Below are positions 10,133 to 17,235 of a stretch of 25,791 nt of DNA, piece after piece. Position numbers and translations under genes: made by a program. Within the stretch, counting starts at the first letter, position 1; each line of letters opens with the position of its first letter. A model generated the notes under the pieces. It had not been told where the DNA came from and searched no databases. It saw nothing but the letters and a program-made list of their open reading frames with translations. Source of the stretch: Coriobacteriaceae bacterium (GTDB lineage Bacteria > Actinomycetota > Coriobacteriia > Coriobacteriales > Coriobacteriaceae); contig CABIWB010000002.1 of the NCBI GenBank assembly GCA_902362275.1, forward strand, positions 81,097 through 106,887. Reading direction: 5' to 3'.

Positions 10133-10996
10133 ATGTTCGGATACATCTATAAGAAAGATGTCGCCATTATCGCGGTTGTCCTGTGCCTTTGTCTGGGCGT
10201 GGGCAGCTTCTTCGATTATCAGATCTCGAGTGCGCTGTTCAACATCGGCAGCATGTACGGTCGCTTTGTCGAGGCGGCCGGTGAGCTGCCGTTCGAGCTG
10301 ACGGCGAGCATCGCGGGCGTTATGCTCGTGCGCTCGGCACGCCCCGATTCCAAGGCGAGCAAGTGGCTCGCTGCGCTGGGCGTTTTGATCAACGTGGGTC
10401 TGGTCGGCTACGAGATTATCGGATCGCTGCGCGTCGGCGGCAAGCTTATTGCGTTTCAGCTGGTACTGACGTTTGCGCTGGTGATCGCCGCCAACCTTAT
10501 CGTCTATCGCCTCACGCGCGCGACCGAGCCCGACGAGCTTACGCGCTGGGCGTTGATGGTGCTTGCCGTGTGGGTCGCTCAGGCCATTATCCTCAACGTG
10601 ATCGTCAAGCCGCTGTGGTCGCGTCCGCGCATGCGCGTGATCGAGGTCACACCGGGGCTCAATTTTCAGCCGTGGTGGGTAATCGGTAACCCCGACAAGT
10701 GGAGCTATATCGCGGCCGGCGTAATCAAGGACGGCTTTAAGTCGTTCGCGAGCGGGCACACGGCGCACGCGGCGATCGGCCTTATGCTCGCCGGGCTTCC
10801 CGCGGCGGCCTTTAAGGAAAAACCGTCGCGCCGCCGCGTGGTCTTTTGGACGGCGGCTGTGGTCGCGGCGCTCGTTGCGTTCGGCCGTATCGTGATCGGG
10901 GCGCACTTTTTGAGTGATGTGAGCTGCGGTTTTGCTCTGGTACTGGCACTCGAGTGCCTTGCCGCGCGCATTGCCTATCCCAACGGCGTACAATAG
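10133..10996 (+). CDS. PAP2-family membrane phosphatase
   Basis: It has 287 residues; ATG 10133 follows AAAGGA. Several hydrophobic spans are visible from residue 10 to the C-terminus. The phosphatase motifs are present in order: K159-PLWSRPR (first motif), S207-G208-H209 within FASGHTAHA, and R252-IVIGA-H258-FLS-D262 (third motif, R-X5-H-X3-D). The first motif deviates: the usual K-X6-R-P reads K-X6-R-M. Relatives remove phosphate from lipids such as phosphatidic acid or undecaprenyl pyrophosphate at the membrane. Which substrate applies here cannot be told. It sits between mfd and the aldolase gene and is probably transcribed in the same direction as a separate unit. Confidence 0.85.
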   Translation: MFGYIYKKDVAIIAVVLCLCLGVGSFFDYQISSALFNIGSMYGRFVEAAGELPFELTASIAGVMLVRSARPDSKASKWLAALGVLINVGLVGYEIIGSLRVGGKLIAFQLVLTFALVIAANLIVYRLTRATEPDELTRWALMVLAVWVAQAIILNVIVKPLWSRPRMRVIEVTPGLNFQPWWVIGNPDKWSYIAAGVIKDGFKSFASGHTAHAAIGLMLAGLPAAAFKEKPSRRRVVFWTAAVVAALVAFGRIVIGAHFLSDVSCGFALVLALECLAARIAYPNGVQ

Positions 10997-11041
10997 CTCC
11001 GTTTGAATCATCTGGCCGATACCCGGTAAGAGAGGATTGCC

Positions 11042-12067
11042 ATGCTCGCGTTCAACAACGACTATTCCCACGGCGCACACCCGGCAGTGCTGCAGGCGCT
11101 CGTCGACACCAATATGGAGCCGCAGCCCGGCTACGGTACCGATGCACATACCGAGCGTGCCAAGCAACTTATTCGCGAGGCCTGCCAGACGCCTGACGCC
11201 GACGTGTTTTTCCTGGTGGGCGGCACGCAGGCTAACGCGACGGTGATCGACATGCTGCTTGCGCCGTACGAGGGCGTCGTTGCTGCCGAGACTGGCCACG
11301 TCGCCTGCCACGAGGCGGGCGCCATCGAGTTTGGCGGCCACAAGGTGCTCACCATCCCCGGCTACGAGGGCAAGATGCACGCCGAGGACCTCGAGAACTA
11401 TATTCAGGTGTTCTACGAAAACGAGAGCTACGAGCACACGGTGTTCCCGGGCGCCGTGTACGTGAGCCTATCGACCGAGTACGGCACGCTGTACTCCAAG
11501 GCCGAGCTCGCGGCGATTCACGCGGTGTGCCAGAAGCATGAGATTCCGCTGTTTGTGGACGGCGCCCGCCTGGCCTATGCGCTGGCGGCCGATGAGTGCG
11601 ACATTACCCTGCCCGAGCTGGCGCAGCTGTGCGACGTGTTCTACATCGGCGGCACCAAGTGCGGCGCTCTGTGCGGCGAGGCCGTGGTGTTTTGCGGCAT
11701 GCACGCTCCGGCGCACCCCATTCCGCGCATTAAGCAGCACGGCGCGCTGTTGGCCAAGGGCCGCCTGACGGGCGTGCAGTTTGAGGCTCTTTTTACCGAT
11801 GGCCTGTATTTTGAGATTGGTCGACAGGCGATTGAGACGGCCCAGGCGCTACGTCGCGTGCTGCACGAGCACGGCTACCGGTTCTTTTTGGAGACGCCCA
11901 CAAACCAGCAGTTCGTGATTCTGCCCAACGAGGACATGGCGCGCATTCGCGAGCATGCGGCGATCGAGTACTGGGAAAAGTACGACGAGGCCCACACGGT
12001 GGTGCGCTTTTGCACCAGCTGGGCCACGACGCAGGAGGATATCGACGCGTTGGCGGCGGTTCTGTAG
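11042..12067 (+). CDS. Low-specificity threonine aldolase / beta-eliminating lyase family PLP enzyme
   Basis: It has 341 residues; ATG 11042 follows AGAGGA with five-base spacing. The opening FNNDYSHGAHPAVLQAL is the typical start of fold-type I threonine aldolases. FFLVGGTQANATVIDMLL is the cofactor phosphate-binding segment, LFVDGARLAYAL carries the aspartate that contacts the pyridine nitrogen, and FYIGGTKCGALCGEA carries the Schiff-base lysine K206. The family cleaves beta-hydroxy amino acids such as L-threonine and L-allo-threonine to glycine and an aldehyde. TACAAT at the end of the upstream gene (10989-10994) could be its -10. A strong terminator follows. Substrate range is inferred from the family only. 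Confidence 0.9.
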   Translation: MLAFNNDYSHGAHPAVLQALVDTNMEPQPGYGTDAHTERAKQLIREACQTPDADVFFLVGGTQANATVIDMLLAPYEGVVAAETGHVACHEAGAIEFGGHKVLTIPGYEGKMHAEDLENYIQVFYENESYEHTVFPGAVYVSLSTEYGTLYSKAELAAIHAVCQKHEIPLFVDGARLAYALAADECDITLPELAQLCDVFYIGGTKCGALCGEAVVFCGMHAPAHPIPRIKQHGALLAKGRLTGVQFEALFTDGLYFEIGRQAIETAQALRRVLHEHGYRFFLETPTNQQFVILPNEDMARIREHAAIEYWEKYDEAHTVVRFCTSWATTQEDIDALAAVL

Positions 12068-12085
12068 CCTGATGTAATGACGAGG

Positions 12086-12128
12086 GGCCGCCTTGCGCTG
12101 GGTTTGGCGCAAGGCGGCCTTTGTTTTT
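12086..12128 (+). terminator. Strong Rho-independent terminator
   Basis: GGCCGCCTTGCGC (12086-12098) pairs perfectly with GCGCAAGGCGGCC (12107-12119) across an eight-base loop, followed by TTTGTTTTT. It separates the aldolase gene from the acetyltransferase gene. Confidence 0.92.
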
Positions 12129-12144
12129 GAGGGAGAAGGGTTGT

Positions 12145-12735
12145 ATGACCGAGATGTCCGAGCCGACGATTCGTCTGGCGACGCCCGATGATGCGCCGGC
12201 GTTGCTTGCCATCTATGAGCCGTATGTGCGCCAGACGGCGATTACCTGCGAATACGAGGTACCGAGCGTTGAGGAGTTCGCCGGGCGCATCGAGCGTACA
12301 CTCAAGCGCTATCCGTATCTGGTGATGGAGCTGGACGGGCGTCCGGTAGGCTATGCCTATGTGAGTTCGCTCAACAGCCGCGAGGCATACGACTGGTCGG
12401 TCGAGACGTCGATCTACCTGGCGCGCGACGTGCGCCACGGCGGGCTGGGTCGCAAGCTGCACGACGCGCTCAAGCAATGCCTGGTCGCGATGGGCATCAC
12501 CAACATGTGCGCCCTCATTGCCGTGCCGCACGACAAGGACGACGAGTACCTGACGCACAACAGCCAGGATTTCCATGCCCATATGGGATATCGCCTGGTG
12601 GGTGCCTTTGACCGCTGCGCCCAAAAGTTCGGCCGTTGGTACGACATGTGCTGGATGGAGCTGGTCCTGGCCGAGCGCACACCCAACCAACCCAAACCAA
12701 CCTGGTTCCTCGACCTCCCCAAACCTACCATTTAG
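12145..12735 (+). CDS. GNAT acetyltransferase, phosphinothricin/MnaT-like
   Basis: It has 196 residues. ATG 12145 follows GGGAGAAGGG; an upstream TTG (12121) lies in the terminator tail and a second ATG (12154) is also possible. The sequence IRLATPDDAPALLAIYEPYVRQTAITCEYEVPS is the usual opening of the phosphinothricin acetyltransferase-like group. The acetyl-CoA loop is R97-HGGLG-RK (R-X-X-G-X-G). HMGYRLVGAFDRCAQKFGRWYDMCWMEL is the typical C-terminal strand and helix. Relatives N-acetylate amino-acid-like compounds such as methionine sulfone or phosphinothricin. The last residues (about 15, Pro-rich) look foreign to the family: the codons for its end and the TAG stop lie in a 36-base repeat also found at 20764. 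It converges with the GntR gene, leaving only 21 bases between the stops. Confidence 0.85.
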   Translation: MTEMSEPTIRLATPDDAPALLAIYEPYVRQTAITCEYEVPSVEEFAGRIERTLKRYPYLVMELDGRPVGYAYVSSLNSREAYDWSVETSIYLARDVRHGGLGRKLHDALKQCLVAMGITNMCALIAVPHDKDDEYLTHNSQDFHAHMGYRLVGAFDRCAQKFGRWYDMCWMELVLAERTPNQPKPTWFLDLPKPTI

Positions 12736-12758
12736 GGACAGGTTTATTTTGGCAGGTT
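12723..12758. repeat. REP-like hairpin repeat, copy 1
   Basis: This 36-base element matches 20764-20799 with one mismatch; the last 31 bases are identical. Ends ACCTACCA and TGGCAGGT can pair with one mismatch around a core containing TTTAGGGACAGG. It covers the stop codon of the acetyltransferase gene (12733-12735) and two bases of the GntR stop on the other strand (12757-12759). Confidence 0.85.
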
Positions 12759-13479
12759 AGCCGATGGGCTCGGTGTATTTGGCGCGGTCGGTGCGTTGGA
12801 TGCGCTTGGAGACGTGGAGCGGGCGGCCGTCGGTGTCGTAGACGTAGTCGGTGATCAGGATCAGCGCCTGCCCACGCTCGACGTTGAGCAAAAACGCCTC
12901 GTTTTGCGAGGCATAGCACACTTCAAAGGTCTTATGCCCCTGTGCCGGTGCGCGATGGAACTCCTGTCGCAGCGTGGCGTAGAGCGAACCGTTGATATCG
13001 CGATCGATGAGTGCCTCAAAGCTCGGTGGTAGATAGGTGGTCTCCAGGCACAGCGGCGCATCGTCCAGGTAGCGCAGGCGGACAAGTTTGACGAGCTTGC
13101 TGCCCACGGCGGCGTCAAAGAATTTAGCTATGCTGCCGGCCGCCTTGGCAAAGCCCGAGTCCACGGTGCGCGTGGTGGGCTTCATGCCCTGGCCTTCGAC
13201 CTGCTTGGTATAGCTCGAAAACACCAGGTTGTTCTCGTGGAGCGCGGGCGTGTCGGCCACAAAGGCGCCGCGCCCGCGCTCGGTTCGAACCAGACCCTCA
13301 TCAACGAGCACCTTAAGGGCATGGCGCACGGTGCTGCGCGACAGCCCCGATTCGTCCATGAGTTCCATCTCGGACGGCAGCTTGTCTTCACGCGCGTAGA
13401 CGCCGGCGGCGATGCGGTCACGCAGCATGCCCGCCAAGCGCTCGTATTGGGCCAAGTTCTTTTTTGACGAAGTGCTCAT
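12757..13479 (-). CDS. GntR-family (HutC subfamily) transcriptional regulator 1
   Basis: It has 240 residues. An N-terminal winged helix-turn-helix (about residues 10-75: LAGMLRDRIAAGVYAREDKLPSE, then GLSRSTVRHALKVLVDEGLVRTERGRGAFVA) is followed by a UTRA ligand-binding domain (about 95-235, with LCLETTYLPPSFEALIDRDINGSLYATL). HutC-type regulators sense small molecules, often sugar phosphates, and usually repress neighbouring genes. It is divergent from the first SIS-domain gene. The 207-base space between them holds two near-identical 18-base motifs (13490-13507, 13629-13646), one before each gene, so autoregulation plus control of the SIS gene is likely. Its ligand may be the phosphorylated Amadori substrate or product; that is inference. 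Confidence 0.92.
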   Translation of the reverse strand: MSTSSKKNLAQYERLAGMLRDRIAAGVYAREDKLPSEMELMDESGLSRSTVRHALKVLVDEGLVRTERGRGAFVADTPALHENNLVFSSYTKQVEGQGMKPTTRTVDSGFAKAAGSIAKFFDAAVGSKLVKLVRLRYLDDAPLCLETTYLPPSFEALIDRDINGSLYATLRQEFHRAPAQGHKTFEVCYASQNEAFLLNVERGQALILITDYVYDTDGRPLHVSKRIQRTDRAKYTEPIG

Positions 13480-13489
13480 TCGATTAACC

Positions 13490-13507
13490 TGTATCTAACT
13501 TGTATGC
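13490..13507 (+). promoter_or_regulatory. Putative GntR operator, upstream of regulator 1
   Basis: TGTATCTAACTTGTATGC differs by one base from 13629-13646. It contains GT-ATCTA-AC (13491-13499), the GT-N5-AC form seen at four other promoters here. It lies 11 bases before the regulator ATG on the opposite strand. Confidence 0.55.
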
Positions 13508-13522
13508 TTATCGAATCAAGGA

Positions 13523-13535
13523 TGTATCCAATACA
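13523..13535. promoter_or_regulatory. Perfect dyad TGTAT-CCA-ATACA in the divergent promoter region
   Basis: The five-base arms repeat the TGTAT half-site found in the neighbouring operator candidates. An inverted GCATACAA at 13600-13607 matches the other half (TTGTATGC) of those candidates. These are extra half-sites for the divergent HutC-type regulator. Confidence 0.4.
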
Positions 13536-13628
13536 ACAACAAAACCGCTGGTAGCTAGTTATCAAAAACCTCATCAGCAAAATTTCTAAGACAAATATAG
13601 CATACAACTAGTCGACATAACCAAAACA

Positions 13629-13646
13629 TGTATGTAACTTGTATGC
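13629..13646 (+). promoter_or_regulatory. Putative GntR operator overlapping the SIS gene 1 promoter
   Basis: TGTATGTAACTTGTATGC matches the 13490 site at 17 of 18 bases. A possible promoter pairs TCGACA (13612-13617) with TAACTT (13635-13640) at 17-base spacing, so a bound repressor would cover the -10 box. Confidence 0.55.
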
Positions 13647-13686
13647 CTGTGATGAGCATCAAACGAAGAAGAAAGGCTGATGCACG

Positions 13687-14679
13687 ATGACTACTCAGGA
13701 ACAGGTTAAGGATGTCGTCTCCCAGGTTTTGGCTGATAAGGCAGACAAGGGCGGTATCAAGCGCGTCGTGTGGATTGGCGCCGGCGGATCCAACGGCGGC
13801 AACTATCCTGCCCAGTACTTTATGGAGCACGAGGCCACGCAGGTCGTGAGCTCTAGCTACACCAGCAACGAGTTCGTGCACGCAACTCCTGCTTACGTTA
13901 ACGAGAACACCCTGGCCGTCGTCGTGTCCATGCGCGGCACCAAGGAGACCATCGTCGCCGCCCAGGTCGCCAAGGACCACGGCGCCAGCACCATCGCCAT
14001 CTATGTCGACGAGTCCGGCCTCACCGAGGTCTGCGACTACAAGATCCAGTATGACAGCCTGGCCGTCGACGAGTCCTGCATGGGCCGCACCAACTCCGCC
14101 GTCGTGACCATGATCGCCATGGAGCTCACGCAGCAGACCGAGGGCTATGCCGAGTACGAGACCGCTATGGCCGCCTTCGACCTGGTTGACCCCATCTATC
14201 GCAAGGCCGTCGAGTACACCCGTCCGCTTGCCGCCAAGTGGGCCGAGCAGAACGCCGACAAGCCCTGCATTAACGTCATGGCCCAGGGTCCGCTCTTTGG
14301 TGCCGCCTACGTCTTTAGCATCTGCAACGTGCAGGAGATGCTGCAGATCGACTCCTGCACCATCAACACCTGCGACTTCTTCCACGGCCCCTTCGAGATC
14401 CTGGACAAGCGCACCTCGCTGTTCCAGCTCATCAGCGTCGGCCGCAGCCGCTGCAACGACGAGCGCGGCATCCGCTTCGTCAACCAGTACGGTGGCGAGC
14501 ACGTCTATCAGCTCGACGCCAAGGAGCTCGGCCTCAACGACATCAAGGACAGCGTGAGCGAATACTTCAACCACCTGATCTTTGCGCCGATTCTCAACAA
14601 CGTGTACATGCGTGCGCTCTCTGCCGTCACCCACAAGGACTACATGACGCGCCGCTACATGTGGAAGCTTGACTACTAG
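13687..14679 (+). CDS. SIS-domain sugar-amine deglycase 1 (FrlB/GfrF-like)
   Basis: It has 330 residues; AAAGG lies ten bases before ATG 13687. Two SIS domains are visible: VVWIGAGGSNGGNYPAQYF with VVSMRGTKETIVAAQ in the first, and INVMAQGPLFGAAYVFS in the second. The loop S-X-X-G-T-K-E resembles that of FrlB more than the common SGXT form. E217 and H233 (E-X15-H, with H in FFHGPFEI) line up with the Glu/His pair reported for FraB/FrlB deglycases. The usual GEF before HGP reads CDF, a conservative change. The C-terminus TRRYMWKLDY is shared with the second SIS protein. Such enzymes split fructoselysine-6-phosphate or related phospho-Amadori compounds into glucose-6-phosphate and an amine. It is divergent from regulator 1. 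An aminosugar isomerase is the main alternative. Confidence 0.8.
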   Translation: MTTQEQVKDVVSQVLADKADKGGIKRVVWIGAGGSNGGNYPAQYFMEHEATQVVSSSYTSNEFVHATPAYVNENTLAVVVSMRGTKETIVAAQVAKDHGASTIAIYVDESGLTEVCDYKIQYDSLAVDESCMGRTNSAVVTMIAMELTQQTEGYAEYETAMAAFDLVDPIYRKAVEYTRPLAAKWAEQNADKPCINVMAQGPLFGAAYVFSICNVQEMLQIDSCTINTCDFFHGPFEILDKRTSLFQLISVGRSRCNDERGIRFVNQYGGEHVYQLDAKELGLNDIKDSVSEYFNHLIFAPILNNVYMRALSAVTHKDYMTRRYMWKLDY

Positions 14680-14690
14680 GGGATATTGGT

Positions 14691-14835
14691 TCCGCCGTTC
14701 TACCGAACGGCGGACCGGCCGACGCTGCGCACCCGGCATTTGGCCAATCTGCCGTTCAATTTCAAAGGCGCGACCAGAAGGTCAGCGCCTTTTCATTTCA
14801 CGGCACCTTGGCTCAAATGACGGGCGCTCGCTGAC
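14691..14835 (+). ncRNA. Structured intergenic element, copy A
   Basis: Hairpin P1 is TCCGCCGTTC-TACC-GAACGGCGGA (14691-14714). CGACGCTGC (14720-14728) follows. A long stem pairs 729-745 with 810-827 of the 14000s, including a single bulged T at 14813. Next come CAATC facing CCTTG, then helix TGCCGT (14750-14755) with ACGGCA (14800-14805). The apical hairpin (14764-14792) has a GACC-AGAA-GGTC tip and is followed by T, so it may also terminate the SIS gene transcript. The same order of helices occurs at 22933-23076 with compensatory changes. It may be an RNA, a terminator-associated repeat or a DNA-level repeat; an RNA is inference from covariation in only two copies. Confidence 0.55.
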
Positions 14836-14867
14836 ATTGCCAAAACGTCGCCGTTGCCGTGGTTGGA

Positions 14868-14910
14868 ACTTGGGGACGTTCCTTTTGTGCCGGCACTTGG
14901 GGACACTCCT
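14868..14910 (+). repeat. Tandem copies of a GGGGAC repeat unit
   Basis: ACTTGGGGACGTTCCT (14868-14883) recurs as ACTTGGGGACACTCCT (14895-14910), two mismatches, offset 27 bases. The first copy also forms GGAAC-TTGGGGAC-GTTCC. It carries the GGGAC core of the other repeats here. Confidence 0.6.
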
Positions 14911-14951
14911 GGGAATCATTTCCTCGCTCGCCGATTTGTGTCTTGAAAAAT

Positions 14952-14971
14952 GTATATAACGACTATAACGT
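14952..14971. promoter_or_regulatory. Putative GntR operator before the EamA gene
   Basis: GTATATAAC (14952-14960) is the exact reverse complement of GTTATATAC at 22164-22172 before regulator 2. TATAACG occurs twice, nine bases apart (14955, 14964). It lies about 40 bases before the EamA start. Confidence 0.5.
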
Positions 14972-15010
14972 AGTACGAAACATATTGGAAACGATACCGA
15001 GGAGGCTGCG

Positions 15011-16093
15011 TTGAAGAAAAGCAATCTGGGCTATGTGCTGGTGCTGATCGCCGCGCTTATGTGGGGCACCATCGGAATCTTTGTTAACGGAATATCGGCC
15101 CTGGGTGTTTCGTCTCAGAGCATGGCGGCCTTTCGCCTGTTGTCGGGTGCCGTCTTAATGGCTCCGGTCTTGGCATTTATGGGTTGCCAGGGAGGTGCTC
15201 GTGAGGGAAAAGCCTCGGGTCCCATGGCATTGTTCAAGGCAAGTCCTAAAGAGCTTGTTCCCTGCGCGCTTGTCGGTATCGTCGGTTTAGCCGTCGCCAA
15301 CACCTGCTATTACGAGTGCATGGGCGAGGTGGGCATGTCCACGGCCTCGGTGCTGCTCTACACCTCGCCGGTGTTTGGCGTCATGCTCGGCCGCGTGCTT
15401 TATCGCGAGGACGTGACCCCCAACAAGCTCGTCGCCATCGTCTTTAACATTGTGGGTTGTGTGCTCGCGGTGACGAGCGGCGACCTGTCCGGTTTCCATT
15501 TCTCGACTTGGGGCGTTGCGTCGGGTGTGATCGCCGGACTTTGCGGTGCGCTGCTGGCTGTGTTTAGCCGTATGGCTACCAAGACGCTCCATCCACTGGC
15601 CGTAACGTTTTGGGGTTTTGTCTTTGGCGGATGCTTTATGGCGGTGCTTTCGGCTCCGTGGTCCGATGTGGCCGCGGCAATGTCTCCGCAGCTCATTCTG
15701 CTGTTCGCAGGCTTTGGCTTTATTCCGACGGCTCTTGCGTACATCTTCTATATGCAGGGCCTTTCGATGGATCTTGAGACGTCGAAGGTGCCGGTCGTGG
15801 CTTCGTTCGAAACCGTGGCGACCGTTCTGGTCGGTATTGGCATCTACGCCGAGCCCGCCGGCGCGATCAAGGTCCTGGGCATCGTGCTGGTGCTCGCGTC
15901 CATCCTGATTATGAATACCGACTTCTCCAAGCTGCGCAACAGCGTCATTGCCAAACGTATTGTCGAGAGCATGACCTTTAAGCCCAACGCGTGGTGGACC
16001 GAAAAATCTCAGGATATGGATCTGTTCCGCGAGCGCACGGGCATCGCGCTGGAGCCCACCGTGCAGGAAAGCCCCTGGTACTTCGTGCGATAG
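15011..16093 (+). CDS. EamA (DMT superfamily) transporter with C-terminal extension
   Basis: It has 360 residues from a TTG start; CGAGGAGG (14998-15005) sits five bases upstream and no nearby ATG fits. It has two EamA repeats, about ten spans in all: the first begins YVLVLIAALMWGTIGIFVNG, and the second follows the Met-rich middle (FHFSTWGVASGVIAGLCGALLAVFSRMA). After the last span (IKVLGIVLVLASILIMN, ending near residue 300) a soluble tail of about 60 residues follows, longer than is usual for the family. DMT proteins move amino acids, amines, nucleosides or other small metabolites, often outward. Its place between a SIS deglycase gene and the PTS genes, plus a shared operator-like motif, suggests it handles the amine or amino acid released by the deglycases. 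That role is inference; the substrate cannot be read from sequence. Confidence 0.88.
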   Translation: MKKSNLGYVLVLIAALMWGTIGIFVNGISALGVSSQSMAAFRLLSGAVLMAPVLAFMGCQGGAREGKASGPMALFKASPKELVPCALVGIVGLAVANTCYYECMGEVGMSTASVLLYTSPVFGVMLGRVLYREDVTPNKLVAIVFNIVGCVLAVTSGDLSGFHFSTWGVASGVIAGLCGALLAVFSRMATKTLHPLAVTFWGFVFGGCFMAVLSAPWSDVAAAMSPQLILLFAGFGFIPTALAYIFYMQGLSMDLETSKVPVVASFETVATVLVGIGIYAEPAGAIKVLGIVLVLASILIMNTDFSKLRNSVIAKRIVESMTFKPNAWWTEKSQDMDLFRERTGIALEPTVQESPWYFVR

Positions 16094-16229
16094 GGGATTG
16101 CGCGCAGGGTCTGACCTGGGGTTATCCAGCCAGCGCCGGCCTACCCGGCCCAACGTTTCAAGTACGTTAAACCCGTCAACGGTCGATTTTTACCCGCGAA
16201 CGGTCTTTATACTAATTAGCAATATAAGC

Positions 16230-16249
16230 AACGTATAAGACGTTATAAT
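16230..16249 (+). promoter_or_regulatory. PTS operon promoter with overlapping operator
   Basis: AACGT-ATAAG-ACGTT (16230-16244) is a perfect dyad containing GT-ATAAG-AC, and TATAAT (16244-16249) is a consensus -10 abutting it. No good -35 is visible, which suits an activated or weak basal promoter. A repressor on the dyad would block the -10. The PTS ATG lies 27 bases downstream. Confidence 0.55.
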
Positions 16250-16275
16250 GACCATAACGAAAAGGAGGAGGCAAG

Positions 16276-17199
16276 ATGAATCAGATCATTCTCGCATCTC
16301 ATGGCGGCCTGGCCGCAGGCGCCAAAGACACGCTCGAGATGGTTCTCGGCGACGTGTCGAACGTCCACGTCGTGTCGCTTGCTCGTGACGACAAGGAGCC
16401 CATCACCAATAAGGTGGACGCCATGATCGCCACGTTCAACGCGGACGACACCGTCTATGTGCTGACCGATATGCTCGGCAGCTCGGTCAACAACAACATG
16501 GTCGAGCTTTCCAAGAACGGCACGAAGTTCACGGTTGTCAGCGGTTTCAACATTCCGCTGGCGCTCACGCTCGCTATGAGCCCCGTCCCCGTCAAGGGCG
16601 CCGAGCTCGCGGCCCTCATCAACGAGGCCCGCACCGGTCTGACCAACCCCAACGCACCGGTCGAGGCCGCCGCGGCTCCCGCCAAGAAGGCCAAGGCGTC
16701 CCGTCACAGCTCCGGTCCCGCCAAGATCGTCCTCGCACGTCTTGACTACCGTCTGCTGCACGGCCAGGTCGTCTTTACCTGGACCACCAAGGTTCAGGCC
16801 GAGCGCATCATCGTCGTCGACAACGCTGCCGCCAACGATGACATCAAGAAGGGCGCTCTTAAGCTGGCCAAGCCCCAGGGCGTGCGCCTGAACGTCTTCA
16901 CCGTCGAGCGTGCCCTCGCCAAGATGGACAAGCTCAACACCCTCGGCGAGCGCGTCATGTTCGTCTTTGGCAACACTGCCGAGATGCTGCAGTTCTGCCA
17001 GGGCTACAAGCTCGACGCCATCAACCTGGGCGCCACCGCCAACCACGACGGTGCCGATCAGGTCGGCGGCAAGGACAGCTCCGTCTTCCTCGACGCCACC
17101 CAGAAGGCCGACGTCAACCAGCTGCTCGACATGGGCATCAAGCTCTATGTCCAGCAGACCCCTACGTATCAGAGCGTCGACATCGACGCCAAGCTGTAA
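16276..17199 (+). CDS. PTS mannose/fructose/sorbose-family EIIA-EIIB fusion
   Basis: It has 307 residues; AAAGGAGGAGG precedes ATG 16276. Residues 1-122 form the EIIA domain, with the phosphorylated histidine H9 in LASHGGLAAG. A flexible linker rich in Ala, Pro and Lys (about 124-150) follows. The EIIB domain from about 150 has its phosphorylated histidine H162 in RLDYRLLHGQV and the later VFGNTAEMLQF and INLGATANHD segments. It takes phosphate from HPr and passes it via EIIB to the incoming sugar. The same fused order occurs in E. coli ManX. It is the first gene of the operon with EIIC and EIID, 36 bases before EIIC. With two SIS deglycases nearby, a gfr-like role in Amadori compound uptake is more likely than plain mannose uptake. 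Confidence 0.93.
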   Translation: MNQIILASHGGLAAGAKDTLEMVLGDVSNVHVVSLARDDKEPITNKVDAMIATFNADDTVYVLTDMLGSSVNNNMVELSKNGTKFTVVSGFNIPLALTLAMSPVPVKGAELAALINEARTGLTNPNAPVEAAAAPAKKAKASRHSSGPAKIVLARLDYRLLHGQVVFTWTTKVQAERIIVVDNAAANDDIKKGALKLAKPQGVRLNVFTVERALAKMDKLNTLGERVMFVFGNTAEMLQFCQGYKLDAINLGATANHDGADQVGGKDSSVFLDATQKADVNQLLDMGIKLYVQQTPTYQSVDIDAKL

Positions 17200-17235
17200 T
17201 CAACCAGGCTTTTGCCTGACTGAAAGGAGAAGGGT

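Noticed and set aside
14383..14397. Apparent loss of a catalytic Glu in SIS protein 1 (CDF in place of GEF before HGP)
   Set aside because: The Glu thought to be catalytic in FraB-type enzymes is 16 residues before the His; it is present as E217. The CDF change is not evidence of inactivity.
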